Below are positions 46,626 to 57,977 of a stretch of DNA of 64,000 bases, in pieces (position 1 is the first letter of the stretch; every line of letters begins with the position of its first letter). This DNA comes from Plasmopara viticola (taxonomy: Eukaryota > Oomycota > Peronosporomycetes > Peronosporales > Peronosporaceae): NCBI GenBank assembly GCA_001695595.3, contig MBPM02000093.1, forward strand, positions 211,068-275,067. Reading direction: 5' to 3'. Both the position numbers and the translations under genes were made by a program. The notes under the pieces are model-generated. The model was not told the origin of the DNA. It saw only the letters and a program-made list of their open reading frames with translations, and ran no database searches.

Positions 46626-46983
46626 AGGGGCTTTGCGAAGCAAAAAAGTTCGCTTGGACGTCAGTCCACCTTAAATTTACTGTTATTTGTTTTTTTATCA
46701 CAATCAACGGGATTATAAATCAAAATTAAAACAGTGTTGTAAAAATAGTATACAATGTTTTTATTTTATCTAGTATGCTCCATTGAAAAAAGAAAGTCAG
46801 ACGTGGCAGAATGTAAAATCTTAATGAGATCTAAAAATTAACTTTTCATTGGCGTGCGTATATCGGCATCTAGGTAGTAAGTAACTCGTTTGCCAGACCT
46901 TGGAGTTACGACACTCGTATTGGTGCAGCCTTTTAGACGTAGATGCGGTCCTTAGTGTTCGATTAGTGATATTCTTTTAAGCT

Positions 46984-47187
46984 ATGATCAAGAATTTCGT
47001 CTATGAGCAGAACATAGACCTAAACGATTTTGTTAAAGTCACCATAGATGACAAAAAAAATTCTGCCTTCACACATTCCCAGCATCAATTCCATGATAAA
47101 CGCTACAGACGCTTAGAGCCGAGTATGATAAGCTCAAAGGAGAGCTTGGGTCAGGCAAAGATGCTCAAAGTAAAATTAAGCACTTGA
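46984..47187 (+). pseudogene. Unknown element frame, 67 codons (right copy)
   Basis: Identical in protein to the left copy (30193-29990). An overlapping frame continues as a charged, probably coiled-coil segment. Small accessory protein or fragment; function unknown. Confidence 0.4.
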
Positions 47188-47699
47188 AGTCTCCACGGTG
47201 AGTATGTATAGCAACCATCTCATGTCGGGTAACGAGTTTTGCGATAATATCACTAGTATACTATGATCCGAGACAAAATGCTCTTCATCAATACGCGCAT
47301 CATTGCAAAAATTCAAGGGGTAGCTATGGCGATAACGCCGATCCCAATGTTGCTGAGCTGAATGCGATAACGAAAACCCTTATCTTTAGTGAGCGTCCTA
47401 AGAAAGCTTAAGCAGCCGTTTGGGCAATTGATCGCTACAAGTTGAAAACGCAAATGCATCGACTCAAACAAATGGTGGTCGATTGCGGGCCTACCAGCCT
47501 AGAAAAAAAACACTGTCAAGACATCTGCGATTTGAGATTTCCATTTCTTATAGCTTCGTTCGCTTATCCTCGGTACACACTGTTTTTTGTATTGCTGATA
47601 CTACTCTCAAATATTTCAGACTTTCCGTCAGGACTTTAAAAAACACCGTCACCTAAGACTGAGTCCTACTTCCACACCTGATCAATTATCTGACTCAAT

Positions 47700-49129
47700 T
47701 TATTCGTAAAGCTTGACATTTACACTATTGTCAAGTCGTTTTAAACGATCGAGAGGCGCAGGGTTTTTTTTCAGACTCCTATCAAAATTTATAGCCATGG
47801 TAGTGTAGGCAATGAAGCCCCCAAAATTAGCAGCGACTGAATAAACGATCGGATCAAGTGCTGATTCGGTCACCCCAGAATCTGTTCATAGCGTATAGAC
47901 CGTACTTGAGCCAGCTCTGAATGCGAAGCTAACAGCTTTGCTCACGGTTAGAGGAGAGCTTGGTGTAATTGTGCCGAGTTTGAGACGCCTATCGGCTGTA
48001 AGAGTCATTGAAGTTGCGTATCCCGTTCCAAACCGAAGCTCGACTGACCTGATATTGCCTATCCAGGTTGCTTGAGTCAAATTGGAGTTAGATCCATTAT
48101 GCATCCCTATTTGGAATTGACAAGGAGTGGCATTCGATTCCAGAAATATACCCATAATCGAATAGCTACCATCTAGACAGCTTATTCCAGAACCTTTGAT
48201 CTCAAGATTTGTGGATGAAGTGCTCGAATATTTACAAGCTCTGTCAAGGGTCCTACGGTCGTAATAGCGGATTGGGTCCCATACGTCAAGGATCCACTCA
48301 GATTTGTAGCCGTGAGACTTCCAGCAACTGAATTCTCACCTGTGCTTCCGGACAAGCAACGTTTTACGTTTGTAAGACAAGTTGATTTACCGAGGTTGAG
48401 CCAATTTACGCTGCACGCAAAGGAAAAACTACCGTTTACACTACTAAACAGTTGGCCGTTCGTAGTACGAGTTGATCCGATCAGTAGCTGATATCGTACG
48501 AATATTCAGAATATTCCCCGCGGAGGATATCCTTCTAGCGAGAGCCGACATTCTCTGCCGACTCTAAACCTAATGTTGTATCATTGTTCGTACTCCCAGA
48601 AGTAGACCCCAGACAAGCTCTGTCTTTAGAAGCAATGAGAGTACTGCCTTAGAAGACGTCGCTGAATCTTGTGATACTAAGAGAAATAATAATAGTGATT
48701 TAATGAGATACTTCCAGTATTCAAAGTGGGCACATCAAGTCCCGTACCTCCAAAGTCAGGATTTTGGCGTGGATATATGTACAAGATCGTTTAGAATCGA
48801 GAACAAAAGCTTTACTTGCAGTAGCTTGGGTAATACACGTAAGTCGGAGCACTCACTACAGCGGATCCATTTGTTATCAGGTGAGCACAAGATAATGCCC
48901 CGAGTCCGCTAATATCATTATTAGCACCTGGCACGAGAGAAATTTTCCGACTAGCTACACCGGTAACGATCCCCAAGATGTATGTCAGACAAAAGCCGTT
49001 CTTACTAAGATATAGCGTGTGCGCATACTGATATGTGATATACCCACCAGCGTCTAGCGTTGGATATAAGGCTGGATTGTAGATCGGTGATCTGAATATT
49101 GGTCGAGGATACGCGAAACGAGTACTCAT
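47700..49129 (-). pseudogene. Fibre-like protein (right copy, with N-terminal part)
   Basis: Fragments on the minus strand span about 1.4 kb. An N-terminal 105-codon frame (49129-48812) begins MSTRFAYPRPIFRSPIYNPA. Central pieces contain GSLTYGTQSAITTVGPLTEL, a classic tail-fibre repeat (T-x-x-Q-x-x-I-T-x-V-G-x-L). Next come LGTITPSSPLTVSKA and the S74-like end FDRSLKKNPAPLDRLKRL and VKLYE near 47,700. Several stops and frameshifts interrupt it. A trimeric attachment fibre with a C-terminal folding chaperone is the likely original product. Fibres of this kind are not part of the standard Polinton core, so it may be a captured or lineage-specific gene. Confidence 0.65.
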
Positions 49130-49284
49130 GTTTTTTTGCCTTAATCTGTATAGATCAAGTGATCAAAACACACGACGATAAGTGCGATTCCAGACTACGG
49201 AGTATCGCTTTCAAAGAAATTCAAATCTGCTGCTATAGGTGATATCTCAGCACTTGATATAACGTTTTTGAATTATTATCCTTG

Positions 49285-49850
49285 GTTTTTCTTTTAGCGG
49301 GAAGAACGAACTCTGTATGTTCATTGTCAAGATTTCTCCCCACGTATTTGCCCACCTCACTTTTATTGCTCATAATCCACACTAGAAGATGTATGTGTAT
49401 CTTCGAGATGAGCTCGAAGATTGCATCACATTTGCAGACCCAGAATCACCTCCCAAAGCTGACCAGGTGCGACATACACCCATGGGCTCCAATAAACCTG
49501 ACGTCATACTAATAGATGACTACGTCAACGAAAAGCTACTTTGGAAAAACATTTTCTCGAGCTTTATGACCAGAGGACGACATTTTAATTTGGGCACCCT
49601 TTTCTTATCTCACAGTCACTTTGCAACGGATAAGATGATCAGATCTAACTCTGAGCATGAAGCGATTTTAAAGGCTAATTCAAAGCGAGATCTACAGATG
49701 GTCACCAGAGACTTCAATTTCAATAGAATAAAAGATTGATCGATTGTACATTAAAGCCACGGAAAGGAAAGGCCAAACGTTGCTTATTGACTCTGTGAAG
49801 GGGGATACAGCTTCGGCGAACGCAGGAGCTTATCTCATTGATGCACCCGG
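49285..49850 (+). pseudogene. FtsK/HerA (A32-like) genome-packaging ATPase remnant
   Basis: The 116-codon frame at 49389-49739 holds KPDVILIDDYVNEK (Walker B with two acidic residues), then FMTRGRHFNLGTLFLSHSHF and SNSEHEAILK. These match the Polinton/NCLDV packaging ATPase pattern: ILIDD, a TRGRH-like motif, an L-S-x-S-x-F and RxNS. Upstream (about 49,290-49,385), in another frame, SGKNELCMFIVKISP fits a worn Walker A (G-K-x-x-L) in the right place. Downstream, RLYIKATERKGQTLLIDSV fits the C-terminus after a frameshift near 49,738. No left-arm counterpart exists. Its presence supports a virion-forming ancestor. Confidence 0.75.
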
Positions 49851-49899
49851 GAACAATGTTTTTTTATAATAAGCTAATTGAAAATAGCGTACATTACGC

Positions 49900-50395
49900 A
49901 GCACATGTTGATTTCTCTCCGACCCCTTTGAGTGATCCAGTCGACTACACGAGACCTACTGCTGGTCTTTACTCATCCGGAGGTACTGGATTGCCAATAA
50001 CGACTCGCGTTCCGAATCTGATCATCAGCAATTCCGCTTTTGGTTGAGTCCTTGGATTGATTACAGCTACTTATTCTTCTTCGTCGGCGACAATGGCGAG
50101 TGTTCATCTATCGAATAGTATTACTCGCATCCACCCCACAAGTAGCTACATCGTTCGTTGTGATCTTATTATAAATGAGTACGTCGCATCTGGTGATATC
50201 TTGAGTACTTTTGACAGAGGTGATCATGGATCATCAAATACAAGCCACCCCGATATGCATGGTGAACCGCTCCAATGGTTCGCGGCCTACAATCACAATC
50301 GGCATCTATAGCCAGAACGACCAAAAAGTAAAGTTTCGTGATACATCCGTTTCAATCACGCTCTTGCTTCGACAAATAATGGACAATTTGTAGCT
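49900..50395 (+). pseudogene. Penton-like minor capsid protein remnant
   Basis: A frame at about 50,057-50,311 reads MASVHLSNSITRIHPTSSYI, VRCDLIINEYVASGDIL and then PLQWFAAYN. The next frame (to 50,393) ends ITIGIYSQNDQKVKFRDTSV, then SITLLLRQ. Ending with I-x-I-x-x-Q-x-x-x-x-x-F-x-x-x-x-V-S-I-T-L is typical of Polinton minor (penton) capsid proteins. The piece at 49,838-50,041 may be its N-terminal part. It follows the ATPase on the same strand, a common Polinton neighbourhood. One frameshift near 50,275 and an upstream stop show it is dead. Confidence 0.55.
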
Positions 50396-52289
50396 CTTTT
50401 TCTATACTGAAATCACATTTCAAACTTTTTCCAGTGTTCGTCATAGCTCGTTGCTCGGACATGTGGTCCTCCGCCTCTTGTGACCTGGCTGTAAAAGCAC
50501 TGGAGGTTAGCAGTAATTTTTTTGCTTTCAACATAAACATGGTACATTTTTAGCCTAAAGATGGGCTTTTACCTTCCGTCCCTAGTGCAAGACGAAGGCC
50601 ACTTTACTGTCTTGATATTAACAACCAAAGCAGCAGATGTTGCTTTGTTCACAACTGATCAATTCATTGGGACTGATTCAAGTTAGATTGCTTCTGGTCA
50701 CTACTCAAAGTCCTGTAGGGCAGAGAGCTACCCGTCTACGGCATTCCGTAATCTCCCCGCAGCTATGCTTTCCCTTAAAAGCGGATCGAGTTGCCTTTTT
50801 ATCGTTGCTGCCTGCACTTCAAAGAGCTAAGAGCGGGACGGTCCTACCCTTAGGCTATCCATAAGCAAAGTTATTTTGACTTGCTCGGGATTAGCTCCCT
50901 AGTAATACATGCCGCTAGCTCCCATAAATCGTGAATATATCTATAAGGTTTGCGCATACTTTGCCTGAACAATGGTGAATTGCGAAACTCACTGGAAACA
51001 GCCTTGCTTTTAAGTGTTTTTTCATGTCGTTGCGTGGGTACCCAGCTTCTAGCTCGTCCTCCCAGGAACGAGAGTGAGAACGCTGATCGTTTGTGATTAT
51101 GATTATTAGTTGCCTCCTCGATCCTAACAAGAAGGTTTGATTTTCATTATTTTTAAAGGTGGAATCCTTACGTCTTACCGACTGGGACCCCGCAGCAGGA
51201 CTGAACATCACTGATTGCCAACGCATAGACGTCGGTCTTAAAAGGTCAAACGCCGCAACGCGTTATAACTTTGTGCTGTAGAACCAGCCGCCTATTTAAA
51301 GCCAGCAAGCCATCCGAGCAGCGCAAACCGCGCGTCTAGAGGATTCAACTTGGTAACATCTCGGAATATTTGCAAGTATTTAGGTATACAATGCAATCGC
51401 GTAGACGCATAATTCGTTACAACGAGCTTCCAGCTATGACGAGGACAAAAGCACATTCTGCCCGGAGCAGGCGTGTAGGAAACTATACAATCTTTCAATT
51501 AACAACCTTTCACTATTATCGCTGCATAGAGGGTAGAAATGAACAATAGAATGGCTTAAGTCGATGCGATTACTGACAGCATTTTATTTACGTTGCACAT
51601 CGAAGAAGGCTTTATCAAATTAATACTTATGTAGTTGCTAGGCGACTAAACTGAATTCCGCACTTAAGACAGAACTTTATATACGTTGGTATTTTTTTGA
51701 ATTTTCGGAAAAGGTTGGGGTGACGCCCTCCTTCCAAGCGCGGGGGCTAAATGCTCGCGCGCTTCGGGCAGGTGCTCTCGGGCATCTGCAGGTCTCTAAC
51801 GAGTCTCACCCTCGACGCGACGGTCTCCAGCACCGGGCGCCACCTGGGCTCTTACCAAGTCAGAGCTAAGCAAAATAATGGAAGACCCTCAAGACCTCGG
51901 TGCTGGCTGCACTGCCCGCCGGACGAGACCCGACGTATGCGGACACCACTTTATGCCGTGGACTAGCCAGACTGAGCCTAGCACGTGCATAACTTAGCAA
52001 CGCGATAACGTAATACAATACAACAATACAATTTTTTTGAAACATCAGTGTAGAGGGATCAGATTTTTAGCTCAGCCTTCGGTTTTATCATTTTTTATTA
52101 TGACAGTGGGAAGAAAAAATCTCAAAGACCGATACATGGATGCAAACCTGAAAAAGAGTCGGATACTTACTGGACTTAAAGCATTCTTTATTTAGGTGTT
52201 TCACTGACGTGTTGTCGCAGTAAGCACGTTCGTTCTTGTGCACCTGTAAGGTCCAAGATCTGCTGACGGCGAGAAAGCATTAGTGCATT
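50396..52289. other. Intergenic region right of the element
   Basis: No gene supported. Short frames near 50,637-50,864 and 50,915-51,226 have no recognisable domain. A GC-rich island at about 51,720-51,965 stands out from its AT-rich surroundings. The element's outer end should lie somewhere between 50.4 and 51.7 kb, but no terminal repeat copy of the sequence at 39,121 is visible. Confidence 0.5.
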
Positions 52290-53556
52290 ATGATGTCCAC
52301 GACGGCGTCCAATCGCTTTGGCGCCATGGAATTGACACCGCGCCACGATCAGCCGCTTTTGGTGCCCAATTCGGCCGAGCTGGACGCCATGGCGGCACCC
52401 TGTGTCATTTGCGTGCGCGTCGTGTCCGCCATCGATCTTCGGCCTATGCAAAAGGGTATTACGAGTCACTCTATGGTTGAAGTCTCATTAGTGCACAATG
52501 ACGAGGTGGACCAGATGCAGCGCAACACTGAGTGGAATGACCTTAAAACGCCGACCGGATTGCAGCCTCAACTTCAAAGGAATGGTGTATCGTCGCTGTC
52601 ACTTGTAGGCCACAGCCACAAAAAAACTACTAAGACGTTCAAGTCCAGAGTAATCAAAAGCTCGCTTAACCCCATGTGGATGTTTGACGTCGATTTTGGA
52701 GACGTGGATACTGACGAGGTTGTTGGAGTGCTATTTACAGTGCGACACGTGGAGAGACTTGGAATGATCAAAAAAGAAATGGGGCAATTGGTGCTGTCTT
52801 TGAACGACATAATGGAGTTGAAGATGGTAAGTGAGTGGGTGTACATTTGAGCAACTTAGCTTCGTGACTGATGGCGTGCTTTTTTATGCGTGAATGTGTT
52901 GCTTTCTGTTACTTCAGCACCCGCCGCATGAGCAAGAGTATTACCTGCATCCGACTGAACAGATGATTCGCCAAGACGCTTTGGAAGGTGTCAACAATCG
53001 CAAGTCTGGCAAGCTCTTAATTCGCTTTAATGGCTACGGTGTGCCTTCTAGTTACAATGCAAAGACCGACGGCCGCGTGTCCAACATGGTGAATACGCAA
53101 GTGACTCATGAGGACGAATTCGGCCGCAGCTCCAAGTCCATTGTGGTGCATGACATTCGTTCTGAAGTGCGAAAACTCCAGAATTTCCACCAGACAAATC
53201 CGAAATCTTGTGAAACGTGGTTTGCAGTTCATGCGGATTGGATTCGTGGCTGGCTGCTCTTTGTATCGAAATTCAAAGGCGAAGAGTCCTATAGTCCAGG
53301 TCCTATTGACAACATGCCACTGATTTCGGACGATCTGATGAATGGCACGTTTCAGATCAAATCCGGTCTCGTCATTAAAACGGATTTTCGGATGATTAAC
53401 AGAAAGAGCTGGGACTTCTATCAAAGCATTTACGGTGGGGGTCCAGCCATCGAAGTGCGAATTCCTGCTGATTGTGCCAAGCCAGCTCAGTGGCTGGCTT
53501 CTCTCCGTCTAAATGAAGTTGGACGTGTTAATTCTAATTACGTCGACTCTGATTAA
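52290..53556 (+). CDS. C2-domain plus DUSP-domain protein, two exons
   Basis: Exons 52290-52826 and 52918-53556 (intron 91 nt, GTAAGT...TTCAG) give 391 residues. Residues about 37-177 resemble a C2 domain: VICVRVVSAIDLRPM, then TFKSRVIKSSLNPMWMFDVD, the N-P-x-W/F motif of C2 folds. Residues about 278-362 form a DUSP domain: WFAVHADWIRGWLLFV, PGPIDN and YGGGPAIEVR. DUSP domains usually sit at the N-terminus of ubiquitin-specific proteases, but here there is no protease domain. A membrane or lipid-binding adaptor linked to ubiquitin signalling is possible; that is inference. The gene ends 68 bp from the BSD gene, tail to tail. Confidence 0.85.
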
Positions 53557-53624
53557 TTATTGTCATTCTTCAGTTAATTATATACGTCTAGTTTAATCAA
53601 GTTTCGTTCGTTTTTAATAAACAA

Positions 53625-54737
53625 CTAACACTGAGCGACCAAGTTGGGGCTGTTTGCATCAGGAGTGTTTTCCGGATCCATTGACTTAACCTCGCCGACG
53701 GGCACTAGTACCGACTTGTCGGCTTCAACTGAGGCCGAATTTCCAACGGCAACAGCGTGAATTGATGACAATGGCTGCAAGTTTGTCTCGATAGCGCGGG
53801 ACGGACGGCGTTTGACCAGCTCCTTGTCAATTTCGCCGTCCACGTCGAGCTCAAGATCGCTCAGATTGTCCTCTTTCACAGTCGTTATGTTGCGCTCCAA
53901 ATTGGTGGTTCGGCCGACTGACATAAAGTCGAGTGGTTTTTTCTTGGTGAACACTTTACGCCTAAACATAGCAAAGGGTCCAGTTGACATGGGCTTGCTC
54001 CTTACCTCTGGTAAATATGACGGCAAGCCTTCCGCTATACGAATAGAGTTGCAGCGCAAGAAAAAGTTGCGCCAAAAAATCTCTTCTAAAAGAACAGGAG
54101 AAGGCACAGCCTCAACCAGAGTTTCGCGCTTTTCGCGCAAGTTTGGATTGCTCAGTAGCAACTCTCTTGCCACGTTCTTTAGTGTAGCATAGTTGAAGAC
54201 ATACTCTTCTTCTCCTTCTGCCGGCTCGACGAACGTTCGCCGGTAGATTGCGAGCTCTAAAATCCGTTCCTTTACAACGATATTCTCCTTCGTCTCGCCA
54301 TCGGTCGTCAAGTATTCCCACGGGAAAAGCAGATGGGACTCCTTTTCTTGAACCAATTCTACCTCGTTTTTTGTACCCTGCTTTAACATCGACTCGGCTT
54401 TAGGCACTTCGGCCTCAGGCTCTGGCAGCTCGTCAGCCTGTGACATTGGCGAGAGCGCTTCCTCCGCTTTTGATGTGGGGACGGAGTTAAGCGTCTGTGG
54501 CTTTTGATTGCGGATGCTTCTACGGGAGAAGACGTTGACAATGTTGTGAGCCTTGTTGGCCACAGTGCTTGCCACCATATGAAGATCTGGTGTTTATCAA
54601 AAAGAACAAAAGTGTTAGTGGTGCAACAAACAATGGACGTATAAAATAAAGAGGGAAGTACTCGCGGCACTTTGGCGCATGCCAATCTCACTGAACCGCA
54701 CAGCCGACACTTTAATCTCGCTCATACGAGCAGCCAT
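53625..54737 (-). CDS. BSD-domain protein, two exons
   Basis: Exon 1 54737-54662 and exon 2 54586-53625 (intron GTACTT...ACCAG, 75 nt) give 345 residues in frame. A model starting at the internal ATG 54578 would give 317 residues. A BSD domain lies at about 110-208, with FPWEYL near its start and the hallmark VPSPVLLEEIFWRNFFLR (V-P...E-x-x-F-W-x-N-[YF]-F) at 186-203. The N-terminus is Ala/Ser-rich and the C-terminus (after about 260) is acidic and disordered. BSD domains occur in TFIIH p62 and in synapse-associated (SYAP1-like) proteins. With one BSD and no PH domain, SYAP1-like is closer, but the exact function is unknown. Confidence 0.82.
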
Positions 54738-56578
54738 GATTTTAAACTGTTTTAGAAATTGAGATATCGACTACAGACAGGAAGTTACATAAAACATAAA
54801 GCCGAGCTTTTATGCTTAAAGTCTAAATAGTACCGAATACCGGTATGCACAATAAATTAGTTTCTAGACTGGCTTTTTCACCAGAAAAAACTTCAAGAGA
54901 TTGCTGGCCCTCGTGTATGCACTCTGACGTATATTACCAATCGATTATTGGCTTGATCTTACTTGAAGAAATGGCTGGACAGGAACTTCGTCTACAAATT
55001 ACTTCGCTTGACCTTCACCAGCATTTTACAAACTTACCAATCGTTATGCAGGAGTTACTTACCTTCGCCGCATGATGGCGTAACGCACGTCGCGATCATG
55101 TAATAAACTGCGATAACGCTGCTTTTTACCAGCTTGACCGCGGACATCTGTGGTGTTAGTAGTGTGGAAGCAATCTATTGTATTTTTTATTTCGGTGGCA
55201 TTATCGTATACCTTTGTCGTCCTGCTCTATCGCTCTATTCTCGTCAAAGTGATGGGCAATTTTTCTTCCGAAGTTGTGCACAACCAATGATGCTATGTGG
55301 AAATATGCTATTTACATTTGAGGAGCTATTTATAACACCTTCGGCAGCCGGTGCCGCCAGCAATATTTGGGCCGCCAAGGATGCTAGCAACAGATATCGC
55401 CACTTCTAGAAATTTTTCTTTCAAAATGGAAACCGGAAGCTTTGGTGGCTTGGCCATGGGGCTGCCTGATTCTCCGACTTTGCTCGTAGAGCTCAAACGA
55501 CGTGACGCGCTCCATCTGCTCAGCAGCATGGAAAGCAGCAAATGCAGCCGCCTCCTCAAGAAATTAATGCCATTGATCCTTTTAAGAAGCCTAAAATGCA
55601 CGATCTATAGATTTGTATTTTGTGTGATCTATCGCTGGTGGCAAAGGTTGGTTAAGCAAGTTACATAACGATGCACAACCGATACATTATAGCTTAGCTT
55701 CGCAAGAAGAGAGCGGGGATGCAGTACAAAGTATATCTATGGGTTTTACGTACGACAGTGTGGCTTAAAAAAATGGAGAATCCATAACTCATGTCGTCGT
55801 CATCTGTAAAAGGTAAATTTTTTTGTATTTTTTGTTGAAAAAAAATAAAGCTACTGATTTTTGATGTCGTCAAAAGCCAAAATATCTAAAATGCGATGCA
55901 CCAAGATAAAAAATGTTCTCCTAATACTCTACATTTCAGACAAAGATGTATTGAACCAGCCTCGTAGACTTCGTGTGTCGTGTTTGGGCTTAAAGATCTT
56001 AGGACACAACTAATAGGTATGTCTCAAATGTTATGTTCAACAATCACCGGGCATCGATGCCTTTTTCGCTGAGAGTAGCATAGCGCGAAAGCCAAGATCT
56101 TCGCACACGTCACATCCAAGAACCGACATAAAGCGTTAAGCAGTGCAACGTTTTCTGCACACATATCCCAATTAAAAGTTCTCCGTAGTTTATCTTCAGG
56201 ACAGAAAGTCACCAAAAAGCAAAAGCACTAAGCACAGGCCAACTGAAGAATTCAATTTTTGTACCATACTAGCGCGCAACCAACCAAAAATCTTGAACTT
56301 TTGCTGGAAAGACATCCCTTCGTAAAGTAGTACTACCCATTATGTGGCTCATACCAGTAATCACAGGATGACTCGCCTCTCACAATGTGACCGTGAGCAC
56401 CCGTGCCTTAAACTCTTGAGCTTGAGACGACAACTGCTACTATCGTGTAGAAAGGGTCTTGTCGGACGAGGCTTAGGCGACAAGTCGGGAAGGAGGAAAT
56501 TGTTCGTTGCTTGTAGCAAATTTAGAAGCGACAGCTCTTGCGGATTTTTGTCTCGTTATAGCCTAATAAATGACAGCC

Positions 56579-56640
56579 TTTCGAATGGTCGCAGTAGATG
56601 GCTACTAGCGGCTAACAACCATCCACTACGACCATTCAAA
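56579..56640. repeat. Imperfect inverted repeat, 24-bp arms
   Basis: tttcgaatggtcgcagtagatgg faces ccatccactacgaccattcaaa across about 17 bases. Only a few positions mismatch. It could form a long hairpin RNA, or it may be the core of a small MITE. No transcript context is visible. Confidence 0.5.
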
Positions 56641-57317
56641 TGGCCACCATTATCCTTTACCCCATTTAGCTTTACACACATTTTGCATCATTTATAATTA
56701 ACAAGATGGCTTGATCCCTGGCAATTATGGAACATCTGGAGCTTGCTTCTGGTATGACATCATGTATAAGCCTATTTCTTTGGATAGTACCAATGCATAT
56801 AATAATGTTATCATCTGCCGTTATAATGGCCGATATTGACAAACATGCAGGTGGTGATGGATATGCCACAATGACCTAACCATTTTTCAGCCTCAATGAA
56901 AATTCCCAAATTTGAGCTGAAAATCGACGTCTCAACAGAAGATTTAGATACTAGAAGTGAGGACTTTGACCATCAATATAGTGAGGAGGATCGCTACAAT
57001 TAATGGAAATGTACTTTGGACCACAAGCCCTTTGAGACGAGTTTGTGTGCTACCTTGCATTGACATATAAACATCGTATTTTACTTTCAAAGAGCATGCC
57101 GTCAGCCAACGCAGACATTTGGAAAGTGCAACATAGTATACGACAAACGTTTGGTCAGCATGTTTTAATATTTAGTAATGATAGCGATGGGAAATGGTTT
57201 TGACTTTTAACTTAATGTCGCTATCTATAATGACGCCCTAGGTCTAGATTAAACCCTGTTTGACATTATGCATTACCCATAAGACTTAAGGGTGTTTTTC
57301 TGGGCGATGTAGCCGTT

Positions 57318-57977
57318 TTGACAACACTGTCATTGACTTATATTTCTTTGTGCCCCATTAAGGCGATGATGCTTCTAATAACTACTGCCCGACGCAAAGG
57401 TGTCGGTGCATCGATAGGCGATGTCGAATTACAGGCATATGGTGGAGCTGAAACAGCCCTCCTCGCCTTAGCGGACGATTTTTTAAAGGCTCGCCGCCCA
57501 CGGTACAGGCGCTCTTCGATGACAGGCGAAGATTTGGCTGCGAGAATCTCCTTTGTGATAGGCACGACCTACGACGCAGAGGCCAATTTTGGCGCAGAGG
57601 TACCTGCTAAAGCCGAAGCGAGATTTTTCAGCGTTACATTGGTCGTTGTAAGAAGATGTGGCCATCCAGCAGTCCAATTATCTGCCTATTGTTTTGAATT
57701 CTTTAAAGAGCGTCACAAAGGTCAAGCCGCAGGATATCGATTTCTGGTGCTCTCGAACCCCATGGAGCAAGCTAAAGTCTGTACTCTCCCCAACCACAAA
57801 TACCTTACTGGCATCAAGTCTGTCGGTCCGTACGACGTCAAATATTTGCTTAAAATAGCCAAGATAAGACTTCGAAGCCTACTGACTAGCTCCGGACCGG
57901 CCATGATTAATTTATGTCGAAGTATATTTGAGCGACAACCATCAGAGGTCAGAACATTTATGTGTCCGATCAATTAA
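57318..57977 (+). CDS. Unassigned 219-codon open frame
   Basis: The longest frame in the intergenic stretch left of CFAP221. It is Ala-rich in its first half and shows no domain, signal peptide or recognisable motif. The opposite strand is also largely open here, in three pieces. It may be a fragment of a retroelement gag or chance; I would not treat it as a proven gene. Confidence 0.2.
   Translation: MTTLSLTYISLCPIKAMMLLITTARRKGVGASIGDVELQAYGGAETALLALADDFLKARRPRYRRSSMTGEDLAARISFVIGTTYDAEANFGAEVPAKAEARFFSVTLVVVRRCGHPAVQLSAYCFEFFKERHKGQAAGYRFLVLSNPMEQAKVCTLPNHKYLTGIKSVGPYDVKYLLKIAKIRLRSLLTSSGPAMINLCRSIFERQPSEVRTFMCPIN

Larger units (their letters stand above)
38935..48360 (+). mobile_element. 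Right arm: decayed Polinton/Maverick-like element
   Basis: Mirror image of 28,790-38,255. Starting near a possible terminus (AGTAGTATTGAAGC at 39,121), it runs outward through an unknown frame, polB (+), an integrase-like piece (+), the hairpin, the 31-33 bp repeat, an unknown gene (-), two unknown + strand frames, and the fibre gene (-). The element continues beyond the duplicated part with a packaging ATPase and a penton-like gene to about 50.4 kb. That outer part has no counterpart left of 28.8 kb. No outer terminal repeat was found. Confidence 0.8.

Noticed and set aside
28790..48360. Two independent insertions of sister elements instead of one inverted duplication
   Set aside because: Shared lesions and shared flanking sequence inside the element ends favour duplication, although the fibre-gene divergence keeps the alternative alive.
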